Assembly (NCBI GenBank): GCA_008501565.1 | Contig: QQUL01000269.1 | Coordinates: forward strand, 1-5,114 | From: Armatimonadota bacterium | Lineage (GTDB): Bacteria > Actinomycetota > Acidimicrobiia > Spongiisociales > UBA5794 | Direction of reading: 5' to 3' | DNA length: 5,114 nt | Part shown: positions 1 through 5,114 of the stretch, piece after piece | Layout of the letters: every line of letters begins with the position of its first letter | Position numbering within the stretch: the stretch's first letter is position 1 | The notes under the pieces: generated by a model | What the model saw: only the letters and a program-made list of their open reading frames with translations | The model's database searches: none | What the model was told of the DNA's origin: nothing | Made by a program: the position numbers and the translations under genes

Positions 1-229
1 ACCGTATTGATTCGACGATTCGGATTGCCTCGTTGTGGGCGGGGATGACGATCGAAACTGGCGGCGCCGGATCCGAGTCCAGCATGTCGTGATCGCGTCC
101 GAACCGTTCGACAATCCGTTCGCGGCGAAGAAAGACCGGCGAACCTGCGGCGAGGAGCGTCATGATGACCTGAAGCGCGATGTAGAACACCAGAAAGAAC
201 AGCGACACGAAGCCCAGGAAACCCGTCAT
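1..229 (-). CDS. Family 2 glycosyltransferase, N-terminal part (cut by left window edge)
   Basis: Reading the minus strand from ATG at 229-227 gives 76 codons with no stop up to the edge. Residues about 4-27 are a hydrophobic stretch (FLGFVSLFFLVFY and onward), followed by basic residues (LRRERIVERF), so the segment is probably a membrane anchor with a cytosolic C-terminal side. Residues about 58-76 read PPVSIVIPAHNEAIRIVES, the typical first beta strand and nucleotide-sugar-binding start of a GT-A fold family 2 glycosyltransferase. Such enzymes transfer sugar from a nucleotide-sugar donor, often polymerising or modifying surface glycans or lipids. The DXD and acceptor motifs lie outside the window, so donor, acceptor and processivity cannot be told. 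The start overlaps the stop of the HEAT-repeat gene by 4 nt (ATGA, 229-226), which implies translational coupling and fixes the start well. Confidence 0.87.
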   Translation of the reverse strand, partial: MTGFLGFVSLFFLVFYIALQVIMTLLAAGSPVFLRRERIVERFGRDHDMLDSDPAPPVSIVIPAHNEAIRIVESIR

Positions 230-1452
230 GGTGTCACGGGATCCAGACTCGCCATCGCTTCTGGGGCGAACTGTGCATTCGTTGGCAGATTTCCGACATG
301 TGCGAGAAGGTCGATGTCGGTTGCCGTTTGTCTTCCGCTTCGTGAGCGCCTCGCCGCTTCAGCAACCTCGCCCTGCATCGTCAGTTGATACAGTGCTGCA
401 TCCGCCGCGTAGGGATCATCGCCAGAAAGCACACGTACGAGAACCTCTGTCCCGCCGGGGAGCCACCCGATGGCCTCCGCGGCATTCTGGCGAACCCACC
501 ACATCGGATCGTTGAGCAGGTATCGCAACTGATCAGCAGCGGAGGATGCGGCAAGCTCTCCGAGGGATTTGGCTGCTCGAGCCCGAACGGGCCAGTGCTC
601 ATCGTTGAGGGCGTCGATCAATCCGAGTACGGCATTGTCCCCTCCGGCGGAGCCCAATGCCGATGCTGCAGTGACTCGCCACTCGGGTTCGTCCGAGGTG
701 AGCAAGAGCAACAGCAGGTCTTCTGCCTCCGCATCCGATACCTGGCCCAGGATGCGCGTACCGAGGGCGACGGTCGAAACCGGCGGATCGTCACCAGCTA
801 CGGCCTGTGCGACCCAATCCTTCACAGGGGGACCGACTTCGGGACCGAACTGAACGAGCGCATCGGCGAGACGAGCTGCGTGCCAGGGGGAGGCATCGAC
901 GGCACGGTCCAGGATTGCAGGCACCGACGCCACGTCGCGCAGGCGGCTGAGGCCCTTGGCGGCGTGAATTGCAGCATGGTTGTTGTCGTCGCCGAGGAGT
1001 CGTCGTAGATCCTCGACATACTTGTCTGTCGCCAGATCGACGAACGTGGACACGGCAGCGAGTCGGGCACTTGGTGGAAACCTGCGCGCGATCCGTCCAA
1101 GCAGTACCTCGGGTACGCCGAGATACTCGACCAAGTCGTCGACGAATCCTCGCTCAGATCCGACGAGCGACAAGCGGTACTCGACGAGCGCGTTGTGGAA
1201 CAGCGGGTCACGAGCCCAATCCGGTGCGGGATGTTTGGGCAGCATGTTGCGGCTGACCATTTCACCGACAACCGCAACGTACTGAGCCGACCGGACCCCC
1301 TGCCATCGCCGATACAGCCGATGGATCACCTTCATGATCACCAAGACGACGGTGGCAACCAAGGCGGAAACGACCGCGATCAACAACCACCAAAGGAGGG
1401 AACCATTCATGTAGGTGAAGTATCGGTTCGGTACCCCGTTCGGTTGACCCAT
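226..1452 (-). CDS. Membrane-anchored HEAT-repeat protein
   Basis: A 408-residue protein. Residues 18-40 form one strong hydrophobic segment (LLWWLLIAVVSALVATVVLV), followed by K41, H44, R45, R48 and R49, so by the positive-inside rule the remainder should be cytosolic. Helical-repeat sequence typical of HEAT/PBS-lyase-like repeats follows, clearest at about 131-173 and 255-330, where units such as EWRVTAASALGS, WPVRARAAKSLGEL and MWWVRQNAAEAIGWL recur at about 31-33 residue spacing. No catalytic motif is seen, and HEAT arrays usually bind proteins or act as scaffolds. The C-terminal 45 residues look unstructured. It lies 53 nt after a receiver-domain gene and is coupled by a 4-nt overlap to a glycosyltransferase, so a role as adaptor between the two is inferred. 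The start is uncertain: ATG 1452 gives the longest reading, but ATG 1410 (residue 15, just before the membrane segment) is an alternative, and neither has a well-spaced ribosome-binding site. Confidence 0.87.
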   Translation of the reverse strand: MGQPNGVPNRYFTYMNGSLLWWLLIAVVSALVATVVLVIMKVIHRLYRRWQGVRSAQYVAVVGEMVSRNMLPKHPAPDWARDPLFHNALVEYRLSLVGSERGFVDDLVEYLGVPEVLLGRIARRFPPSARLAAVSTFVDLATDKYVEDLRRLLGDDNNHAAIHAAKGLSRLRDVASVPAILDRAVDASPWHAARLADALVQFGPEVGPPVKDWVAQAVAGDDPPVSTVALGTRILGQVSDAEAEDLLLLLLTSDEPEWRVTAASALGSAGGDNAVLGLIDALNDEHWPVRARAAKSLGELAASSAADQLRYLLNDPMWWVRQNAAEAIGWLPGGTEVLVRVLSGDDPYAADAALYQLTMQGEVAEAARRSRSGRQTATDIDLLAHVGNLPTNAQFAPEAMASLDPVTP

Positions 1453-1453
1453 T

Positions 1454-1468
1454 CCCCCGTTTTGGGGG
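1454..1468 (-). other. GC hairpin directly upstream of HEAT-gene start
   Basis: On the minus strand five C (1468-1464), a loop AAAAC, then five G (1458-1454) can form a perfect 5-bp G:C stem ending one base before ATG 1452. The G run is the only purine-rich stretch near this start and would be closed in the stem. It could modulate translation or simply be a chance G/C tract. There is no following T run, so it does not look like a terminator between the two genes. Confidence 0.35.
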
Positions 1469-1505
1469 CCCGGTACATCAGTGAATCAAAGGAGTTGTTG
1501 GGTGT

Positions 1506-1871
1506 TCAGGCAGGTGTGACGAGAATCCGGTCGATTCGAGCCTTGAGCTCGGTCGGACTGAACGGCTTTCGAATGTAGTCCGCGGCTCCCTCACTCAGAG
1601 AGTTGACGACGGCATGGTGGTCATCGACACCGGAGAGGAGAACCACCGGGAAGTCCCGTCCCTCGGAACGCCATGTTTGGAGCACGTCGATTCCTTTGAG
1701 GCCCGGCATGAGTTGGTCGAGGATGGCGAGGTCGAAGGATTCGTTTCGTCCGAGCTCCAGTGCTTCAGGCCCATCGGCGGCTTCAACGACCTCGTGACCG
1801 TCTGTCTGGAGGTGTCGTTTCACAAGCAGCCGAATGGCTGGAGAATCATCTGCAATGAGAATTCGTGGCAC
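1506..1871 (-). CDS. Single-domain response regulator (CheY-like receiver)
   Basis: A 121-residue stand-alone receiver domain starting at GTG 1871. It has the full set of phosphorylation residues: acidic pair D8/D9 (ILIADDS), phospho-acceptor D52 (AILDQLMPG), switch residue S80 (VVLLSG), aromatic Y99 and conserved K102 before P103 (YIRKPF). No DNA-binding or enzymatic output domain follows, since the protein ends 18 residues after KPF. It therefore probably acts by protein-protein contact, as CheY or Spo0F do. No histidine kinase lies in the window, so the phosphodonor is unknown. It is the first gene of a probable operon, with the HEAT gene 53 nt downstream and a glycosyltransferase after that, which suggests that it controls or localises that pair. 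No Shine-Dalgarno is well placed; a TAGTAT box 6 nt before the GTG suggests a leaderless transcript, which also supports this start. Confidence 0.93.
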   Translation of the reverse strand: MPRILIADDSPAIRLLVKRHLQTDGHEVVEAADGPEALELGRNESFDLAILDQLMPGLKGIDVLQTWRSEGRDFPVVLLSGVDDHHAVVNSLSEGAADYIRKPFSPTELKARIDRILVTPA

Positions 1872-1877
1872 CCTTCG

Positions 1878-1883
1878 ATACTA
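1878..1883 (-). promoter_or_regulatory. Candidate -10 box for the response-regulator operon (leaderless)
   Basis: The minus strand reads TAGTAT, then CGAAGG, then the GTG start at 1871. A -10 box matching TANNNT whose last base is 6 nt before the start codon puts the transcription start on the start codon itself, the leaderless layout common in actinobacteria. No good TTGACA-like -35 box is visible at 16-19 bp spacing. The AAGG in the spacer abuts the start, too close to work as a normal Shine-Dalgarno. Confidence 0.5.
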
Positions 1884-1930
1884 GCGGTTCGACCCAATCG
1901 GCCACTCTGAACAGATGGCTCCACCCAGTA

Positions 1931-1960
1931 GGCTGCGAGCTGTGAGCCGTAAGCCGTAAG
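1931..1960 (+). repeat. Heptamer tandem repeat, about four units
   Basis: Successive 7-bp units are GGCTGCG (1931-1937), AGCTGTG (1938-1944), AGCCGTA (1945-1951) and AGCCGTA (1952-1958), followed by a further AG. The consensus is AGCYGTR; the last two units are identical and the first is the most diverged. It lies in the divergent intergenic region and ends just before the transporter start, overlapping that gene's candidate -10 box, so unit number could affect promoter spacing. It may equally be a neutral short tandem repeat. Confidence 0.6.
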
Positions 1961-1962
1961 TC
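1957..1962 (+). promoter_or_regulatory. Weak candidate -10 box for the transporter gene
   Basis: TAAGTC, then CAAATC, then ATG at 1969. The hexamer matches TANNNT except for its last base, and its 6-nt distance to the start is the same as at the two better candidates in this window. No Shine-Dalgarno is seen before ATG 1969, so leaderless translation is plausible. Because of the imperfect hexamer and absent -35 box this is a weak call. Confidence 0.3.
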
Positions 1963-1968
1963 CAAATC

Positions 1969-3102
1969 ATGCATGTCCCTTCACGAGTTCTCTACGGCGG
2001 ACGCTCTGGTGCTCCGGTTGCGTTGGTTTCGGCCACGGCCGCGGTCACGATGCTCTTCACCGCGACCCCGTTCCTTCTGCAGCCGATCTCGGACCGCTAC
2101 GGCGTGTCGGAAGGGCTTGCAGGAGCGATCGCGATAGCGCAGGTCGGTTCGTTCGCTGTTGCGAACTTCCTCCTCCCACGCTTGGTTCGACCAAACGGCA
2201 GAATCCTGCGGCTTTCGGCCCTGATACTTCTGGTGGTCAACGTGCTGAGCATGCTTCCGAGCGAATACGCAGTTCTGATCGGTCTGCGTGTGGTCGCGGG
2301 CGGAGCGGCCGGAACCATGACATGGCTTGCGTGGTCGAACGCCATGAAGCACAAGGCTTCGATGGCGTCTATTGCTTCCACGGGGCCGATCACGGCGCTT
2401 GTTGCTTCGCCGATCATCTCGCTGATTGCTGAGCATGGGGATCGGGCGGTGTACGCCGTGCTGGCAATCTCGACGATCCCTGCGGTCGTGTTCCTGGCGC
2501 CGCTGTCCGGGAAGAAGCGCACACGCGGCCATATCTCGCAATCCAGGTCGAATCGAGTGCTCCTGGTCGTCCTGTTCGCCCTCACGTTCTTCGGCTCGAG
2601 CTTGTACCTCAACCTCACGATCGTCGCGCGCGACATCCACCATCTTGAGCCGTTCGCCGCATCGATCGGGTTCAGTCTCAATGCTCTTGGCGGTCTCATG
2701 GGAGCTCGGCTCGCTGCACGACACGACAAACCCGGATGGTTCCTTGCGTCCATTTCGCTTGCTGCCATCGCAACCGTGTTCGGGCCGGTGCCGCTCTACT
2801 ACGTCGGCATGTGGTGGTGGGGCTTCGCCTTCTGGCTCGGAGTTCCCGGGGTCCTCCAGATGCTCGTCGATCGCTCCCTCGAGCCGGGCGAACGCGCAGG
2901 CGACGGCCAAGGCGTCATGGCGCTTGGACGCTCCCTTGGCCCAGCGATGGGGGGTGGATTCGTCGACGGAGGCGCGCTTGCGGCCCTCGCGATTGTCTCA
3001 GCGTCAGGCACGGCAGCCGCAGGGTTCACCGTGATTGGCGTCAGGGCTGGAAGAGACCGGCTCCCGCCAACCGACCCTGCCACCATCGACCAGCAGTTCT
3101 GA
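1969..3102 (+). CDS. Major facilitator superfamily transporter, substrate unknown
   Basis: A 377-residue, strongly hydrophobic protein with about 12 predicted membrane segments, roughly at 16-38, 48-70, 79-95, 98-120, 133-154, 159-178, then a basic central loop (GKKRTRGH, 181-188), then 197-220, 230-250, 256-275, 277-299, 314-332 and 335-357. The six-loop-six layout with a basic cytosolic loop is that of the major facilitator superfamily. RLVRPNGRILRL (71-82) sits between the second and third segments, where the family's motif A (basic and Gly-rich) occurs. The protein is short for the family, with minimal loops. It probably moves a small solute or drug using the proton gradient; the sequence does not show which solute or direction. 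It stands alone, divergent from the response-regulator operon and convergent with the dehydrogenase. No Shine-Dalgarno precedes ATG 1969. That start leaves a 15-residue leader before the first membrane segment, which is reasonable. Confidence 0.87.
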   Translation: MHVPSRVLYGGRSGAPVALVSATAAVTMLFTATPFLLQPISDRYGVSEGLAGAIAIAQVGSFAVANFLLPRLVRPNGRILRLSALILLVVNVLSMLPSEYAVLIGLRVVAGGAAGTMTWLAWSNAMKHKASMASIASTGPITALVASPIISLIAEHGDRAVYAVLAISTIPAVVFLAPLSGKKRTRGHISQSRSNRVLLVVLFALTFFGSSLYLNLTIVARDIHHLEPFAASIGFSLNALGGLMGARLAARHDKPGWFLASISLAAIATVFGPVPLYYVGMWWWGFAFWLGVPGVLQMLVDRSLEPGERAGDGQGVMALGRSLGPAMGGGFVDGGALAALAIVSASGTAAAGFTVIGVRAGRDRLPPTDPATIDQQF

Positions 3103-3132
3103 CCCTCGACGCGTACCCAGGGTATGACACCG

Positions 3133-3155
3133 ACCGTGACGGTGGGCTACAGCCC
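3133..3155. other. Two small adjacent inverted repeats in the convergent gap
   Basis: ACCG-TGA-CGGT (3133-3143) and, immediately after, GGGC-TACA-GCCC (3144-3155) each give a 4-bp stem with a 3- or 4-nt loop. They begin 30 nt after the transporter stop, where its transcript would be expected to end, but neither is followed by a T run on the plus strand. They could be weak or factor-assisted end signals, or chance. Confidence 0.3.
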
Positions 3156-3163
3156 AAAGAACG

Positions 3164-3182
3164 GCGTGACCGAAGGTCACGC
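3164..3182 (-). terminator. Probable intrinsic terminator of the dehydrogenase gene
   Basis: A perfect 8-bp stem, GCGTGACC paired with GGTCACGC, encloses a 3-nt loop (TTC on the minus strand). On the minus strand it starts 13 nt after the dehydrogenase stop codon and is followed after two bases by a short T-rich stretch, TTCTTT (3161-3156). The T tract is weak, so termination may be partial or Rho-assisted. Read on the plus strand there is no T tract, so it is a poorer terminator for the transporter. Confidence 0.55.
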
Positions 3183-3195
3183 GACGTCTGCGCCT

Positions 3196-4557
3196 TTAGG
3201 CGACGACAACGGTCTTGAGGTTGAGGAACTCGTGCATGCCGATGTGGGAGAGCTCTCTGCCGTAGCCGGAGTCCTTGATCCCACCGAAGGGCAGTCGTGG
3301 ATCCGATGCGACGAACGCATTGACGAAGACCGAGCCAGCCTCGATCCGGTCGCGCGCTATCCGCTCACCCCGTGCCACGTCGCGGGTGAACACGGCAGCT
3401 CCGAGGCCGAAGGGCGAGTCGTTTGCCACGGCGATGGCTTCGTCCTCGCTTGATACGGTGATGACGGTGGCAACGGGACCGAAGGTCTCTTCGGAGTACA
3501 CCGGCATGTGCGGCTTGACGTCTGCGAGAACCGTCGGGGGATAGAACGCCCCCGGACCGACGCGGACTTTTCCTCCGGTGACGACGCGGGCACCAAACTG
3601 GATTGATCGCTGCACCTGGTCGTGGAGTTCGTCCCGTAGATCGACCCTCGCCATGGGGCCGATCCGTGTTGTCTCATCGGTCGGATCCCCGACGGGATAC
3701 GCCTCCATGGCCGCTGCGAGTCGGGAAGTGAACTCGTCAGCAATCGACTCGTGGACGATGAAGCGTTTTGCCGCGATGCACGATTGCCCGCCGTTGATGA
3801 GCCTTGACGTGGCACACATCTCGACGGCGAGATCCAGGTCGGCGTCTTCAAGGATCAGGTACGGATCGGCGCCTCCAAGCTCGAGCACCGTCTTCTTGAG
3901 CTGCGATCCTGCGCGTCCGGCAACTGCCCGCCCAGCAGCGTCTGAGCCTGTCAAGGTGACGGCGCGGATCAGTGGGTTGTCGATGATCTCGCTGACACCC
4001 GAACTCGGAACCACGACAGTGCGGAACAAACCATCGGGAAACCCGGCAGCGACAACCATCTCGTCAATGGCCAACGCACAACCAGTCACATTGGAGGCGT
4101 GCTTGAGGATTCCGGCGTTGCCAGCCATCAGTGCAGGGGCAACAAACCGGATGACCTGCCACAGGGGAAAGTTCCATGGCATCACAGCAAGAATCACACC
4201 GAGGGGGCGATAGGCGACATAGCTCTGTGAACGCTCGGTGTCGATGCGAAGGTCGGCGAGAATCGCTTCGGCTTCCTCCGCGTAGTAGCGGCATGCCCAG
4301 GCGCATTTCTTCACCTCGCCACGGCCTTCGTTGACCGGTTTTCCCATTTCGAGAGCCATCAGTGTCGCGAGCTCATCGACTCGCGACTCGAGGACATCGG
4401 CCAGACGAAGCATGTGCATCCGCCTTGTTCCGAGATCGGTCTGCATCCATTCGCGCTGGAGTCGGTCCGCGATGGCGATGTGGCTTGCAATGTCGGCGGG
4501 CGTGGTTCGGTCGTAGCGCGCGACGACGGAGCCGTCGACAGGATTGGTTGAGATCAT
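3196..4557 (-). CDS. gabD1: Succinate-semialdehyde dehydrogenase (GabD1/YneI type)
   Basis: A 453-residue full-length aldehyde dehydrogenase, expected to oxidise succinate semialdehyde to succinate with NAD(P)+ in the cytosol (GABA degradation or the 2-oxoglutarate bypass). The catalytic set is present: oxyanion Asn129 (MPWNFPLWQ), cofactor-binding Lys152 (LKHASNV), the coenzyme loop TLTGS (201-205), general base Glu226 (LELGGADP), nucleophile Cys260 (GGQSCIAAKR) and Glu357 (EETFGPV). The wording around PWNFPLWQVIRF, LKHASNVTGCA, QSCIAAKRFIVH and GYGRELS matches, from memory, E. coli YneI/Sad and mycobacterial GabD1 far better than other aldehyde dehydrogenases. Ser418 (ASDPRLPFGG) sits where succinate-semialdehyde enzymes bind the substrate carboxylate. 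Cofactor preference cannot be read with certainty. The start at ATG 4557 has AAGG directly abutting it and a TAACAT box 6 nt upstream, suggesting leaderless expression. It follows a carbonic anhydrase gene by 28 nt; no shared pathway is evident. Confidence 0.93.
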   Translation of the reverse strand: MISTNPVDGSVVARYDRTTPADIASHIAIADRLQREWMQTDLGTRRMHMLRLADVLESRVDELATLMALEMGKPVNEGRGEVKKCAWACRYYAEEAEAILADLRIDTERSQSYVAYRPLGVILAVMPWNFPLWQVIRFVAPALMAGNAGILKHASNVTGCALAIDEMVVAAGFPDGLFRTVVVPSSGVSEIIDNPLIRAVTLTGSDAAGRAVAGRAGSQLKKTVLELGGADPYLILEDADLDLAVEMCATSRLINGGQSCIAAKRFIVHESIADEFTSRLAAAMEAYPVGDPTDETTRIGPMARVDLRDELHDQVQRSIQFGARVVTGGKVRVGPGAFYPPTVLADVKPHMPVYSEETFGPVATVITVSSEDEAIAVANDSPFGLGAAVFTRDVARGERIARDRIEAGSVFVNAFVASDPRLPFGGIKDSGYGRELSHIGMHEFLNLKTVVVA

Positions 4558-4563
4558 CCTTTG

Positions 4564-4569
4564 ATGTTA
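4564..4569 (-). promoter_or_regulatory. Candidate -10 box for the dehydrogenase gene (leaderless)
   Basis: The minus strand reads TAACAT, then CAAAGG, then ATG at 4557. The box matches TANNNT and its 6-nt distance to the start codon places the transcription start at the ATG. It lies inside the 28-nt gap after the carbonic anhydrase stop, so the dehydrogenase probably has its own promoter even though the genes run in the same direction. The expected -35 position falls at the carbonic anhydrase stop and shows no clear consensus. Confidence 0.5.
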
Positions 4570-4585
4570 GTTCCGGAGCTTCTCG

Positions 4586-5114
4586 CTAGATCAGCGAAAC
4601 TGATCGGCCGTTGAGAGGCTGGATGGGATGGTTGTTTGGTCCATATCGACCGGAGAAGGCGGCGAGTGCGTCGGCGCCTACTGACTGCACCTCCTCATAC
4701 ACCACCCACTGCACGCCCTGCGTCAATGGAGGAGTCGTACGCGTTCCGGTGTAGACGAATCGTCGCGATCCCTCCGGTAGAAGGTGTCTGATCCCGAGAG
4801 GTTCGTCGAGGGGGGCAGACGTTGGGGGAGGTGTTATCAGGACATCGACCGCGTGTGTTCCCGGTGCGCGATCAAACAGAAGCCCGATGACGGCGATTTT
4901 GCCTGCTGAGTCCTGATGGACGAGATGCAACTCCAGATCGGCTGGTGTGCCTCGGATCGTGTGTTCACTCGGGGTGTGGCAGTGGGCTTCGAACAGATCG
5001 AACTGTCGATCGTTGATGGTCAGTATTCCGCCAGGCTGGAGGTCAGCACTGAGTGTGTTTCCCACGTCGTGGATCTTGACTCGGCTGAGATGGTGATACG
5101 TCCCGGCAACACGC
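4586..5114 (-). CDS. Alpha-class carbonic anhydrase, C-terminal part (cut by right window edge)
   Basis: The frame is open from the right edge to TAG at 4588-4586, giving 175 residues; the N-terminus, where bacterial alpha enzymes usually carry an export signal, is outside. Numbering from the first in-window residue, the zinc ligands are H44 and H46 (AHCHTPSEH) and H63 (LELHLVH). Glu50 and Glu61 match the conserved gate and ligand-supporting glutamates, and TTPP at 126-129 holds the active-site threonine. Trp136 and NNHPIQPLNGR (160-170) complete the alpha-class C-terminus. The enzyme interconverts CO2 and bicarbonate, probably outside the cytoplasm. Several usually conserved positions differ: Asn19 at the proton-shuttle His site, Glu42-Ala43 for Gln-Phe, Cys45 for Phe, and Arg125 where most have Leu before TTPP. 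The in-frame GTG at 5065 is internal, since family-like sequence (KIHDVGNTLSADL) continues upstream of it. Confidence 0.9.
   Translation of the reverse strand, partial: RVAGTYHHLSRVKIHDVGNTLSADLQPGGILTINDRQFDLFEAHCHTPSEHTIRGTPADLELHLVHQDSAGKIAVIGLLFDRAPGTHAVDVLITPPPTSAPLDEPLGIRHLLPEGSRRFVYTGTRTTPPLTQGVQWVVYEEVQSVGADALAAFSGRYGPNNHPIQPLNGRSVSLI

Noticed and set aside
35..388. A 117-codon plus-strand open frame at the left edge
   Set aside because: It overlaps the glycosyltransferase N-terminus and the HEAT C-terminus on the other strand, both better supported; its translation is basic and featureless.
385..1008. A 207-codon plus-strand open frame opposite the HEAT gene
   Set aside because: Low-complexity, Cys/Gly/Arg-rich translation with no motif; the opposite strand carries clear HEAT repeats and a membrane anchor.
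1454..1468. The GC hairpin as a terminator between the receiver and HEAT genes
   Set aside because: No T run follows; the stem runs straight into the HEAT start codon.
1981..2910. A 309-codon open frame on the minus strand opposite the transporter gene
   Set aside because: Its product is rich in R, E, D and H with no recognisable fold, and it lies wholly opposite a convincing 12-TM protein. It is a GC-codon shadow.
3114..3124. TACCC-A-GGGTA as a hairpin after the transporter stop
   Set aside because: A one-base loop is not sterically possible as a full stem; loosening it leaves too few pairs.
3170..3175. A UUCG tetraloop (minus strand CTTCGG) in the terminator hairpin
   Set aside because: Using the tetraloop register breaks the next base pairs; the perfect 8-bp stem needs a 3-nt loop instead.
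3578..4213. A 211-codon plus-strand open frame opposite the dehydrogenase
   Set aside because: Ser/Arg/Ala-rich shadow of a gene with a complete aldehyde dehydrogenase catalytic set.
5063..5065. GTG as the start of the carbonic anhydrase
   Set aside because: The frame stays open to the edge and family-like sequence continues upstream of it, so this Val is internal and the gene is truncated by the window.

Overview
The window is moderately GC-rich, gene-dense bacterial chromosome with short intergenic gaps, no RNA genes, no CRISPR array and no insertion sequence. Two things suggest an actinobacterial lineage, possibly an environmental Acidimicrobiia-like group: the aldehyde dehydrogenase resembles the mycobacterial GabD1 type, and several starts look leaderless (a TANNNT-like box exactly 6 nt before ATG/GTG, with no usable Shine-Dalgarno). 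This placement is an inference, not a proof.

Left block (minus strand, 1871 down to the left edge). A single-domain CheY-like response regulator (1506-1871) is followed after 53 nt by a membrane-anchored HEAT-repeat protein (226-1452). The HEAT stop overlaps by 4 nt (ATGA) the start of a family 2 glycosyltransferase that runs off the left edge (1-229). The glycosyltransferase start is easy to miss because only 76 codons lie in the window. The three genes look like one operon. The HEAT and glycosyltransferase proteins are both predicted to carry an N-terminal membrane segment with the rest in the cytosol. A phosphorylation-responsive, scaffolded glycan-polymerising complex is a reasonable but untested reading, and is the most interesting system here.

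Centre. A 97-bp divergent intergenic region (1872-1968) holds the candidate promoter of the operon, a four-unit heptamer tandem repeat and a weaker candidate promoter for a plus-strand 12-TM major facilitator transporter (1969-3102). The transporter converges on the next gene. The 93-bp gap (3103-3195) contains several small inverted repeats, the best being an 8-bp perfect stem placed as a terminator for the minus-strand dehydrogenase.

Right block (minus strand). An alpha-class carbonic anhydrase truncated by the right edge (4586-5114) is followed, 28 nt after its stop, by a succinate-semialdehyde dehydrogenase of the GabD1/YneI type (3196-4557). The carbonic anhydrase keeps its zinc ligands but differs at several normally conserved active-site positions, including the proton-shuttle histidine. 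The dehydrogenase appears to have its own leaderless promoter inside the 28-nt gap, so the two need not be functionally linked.
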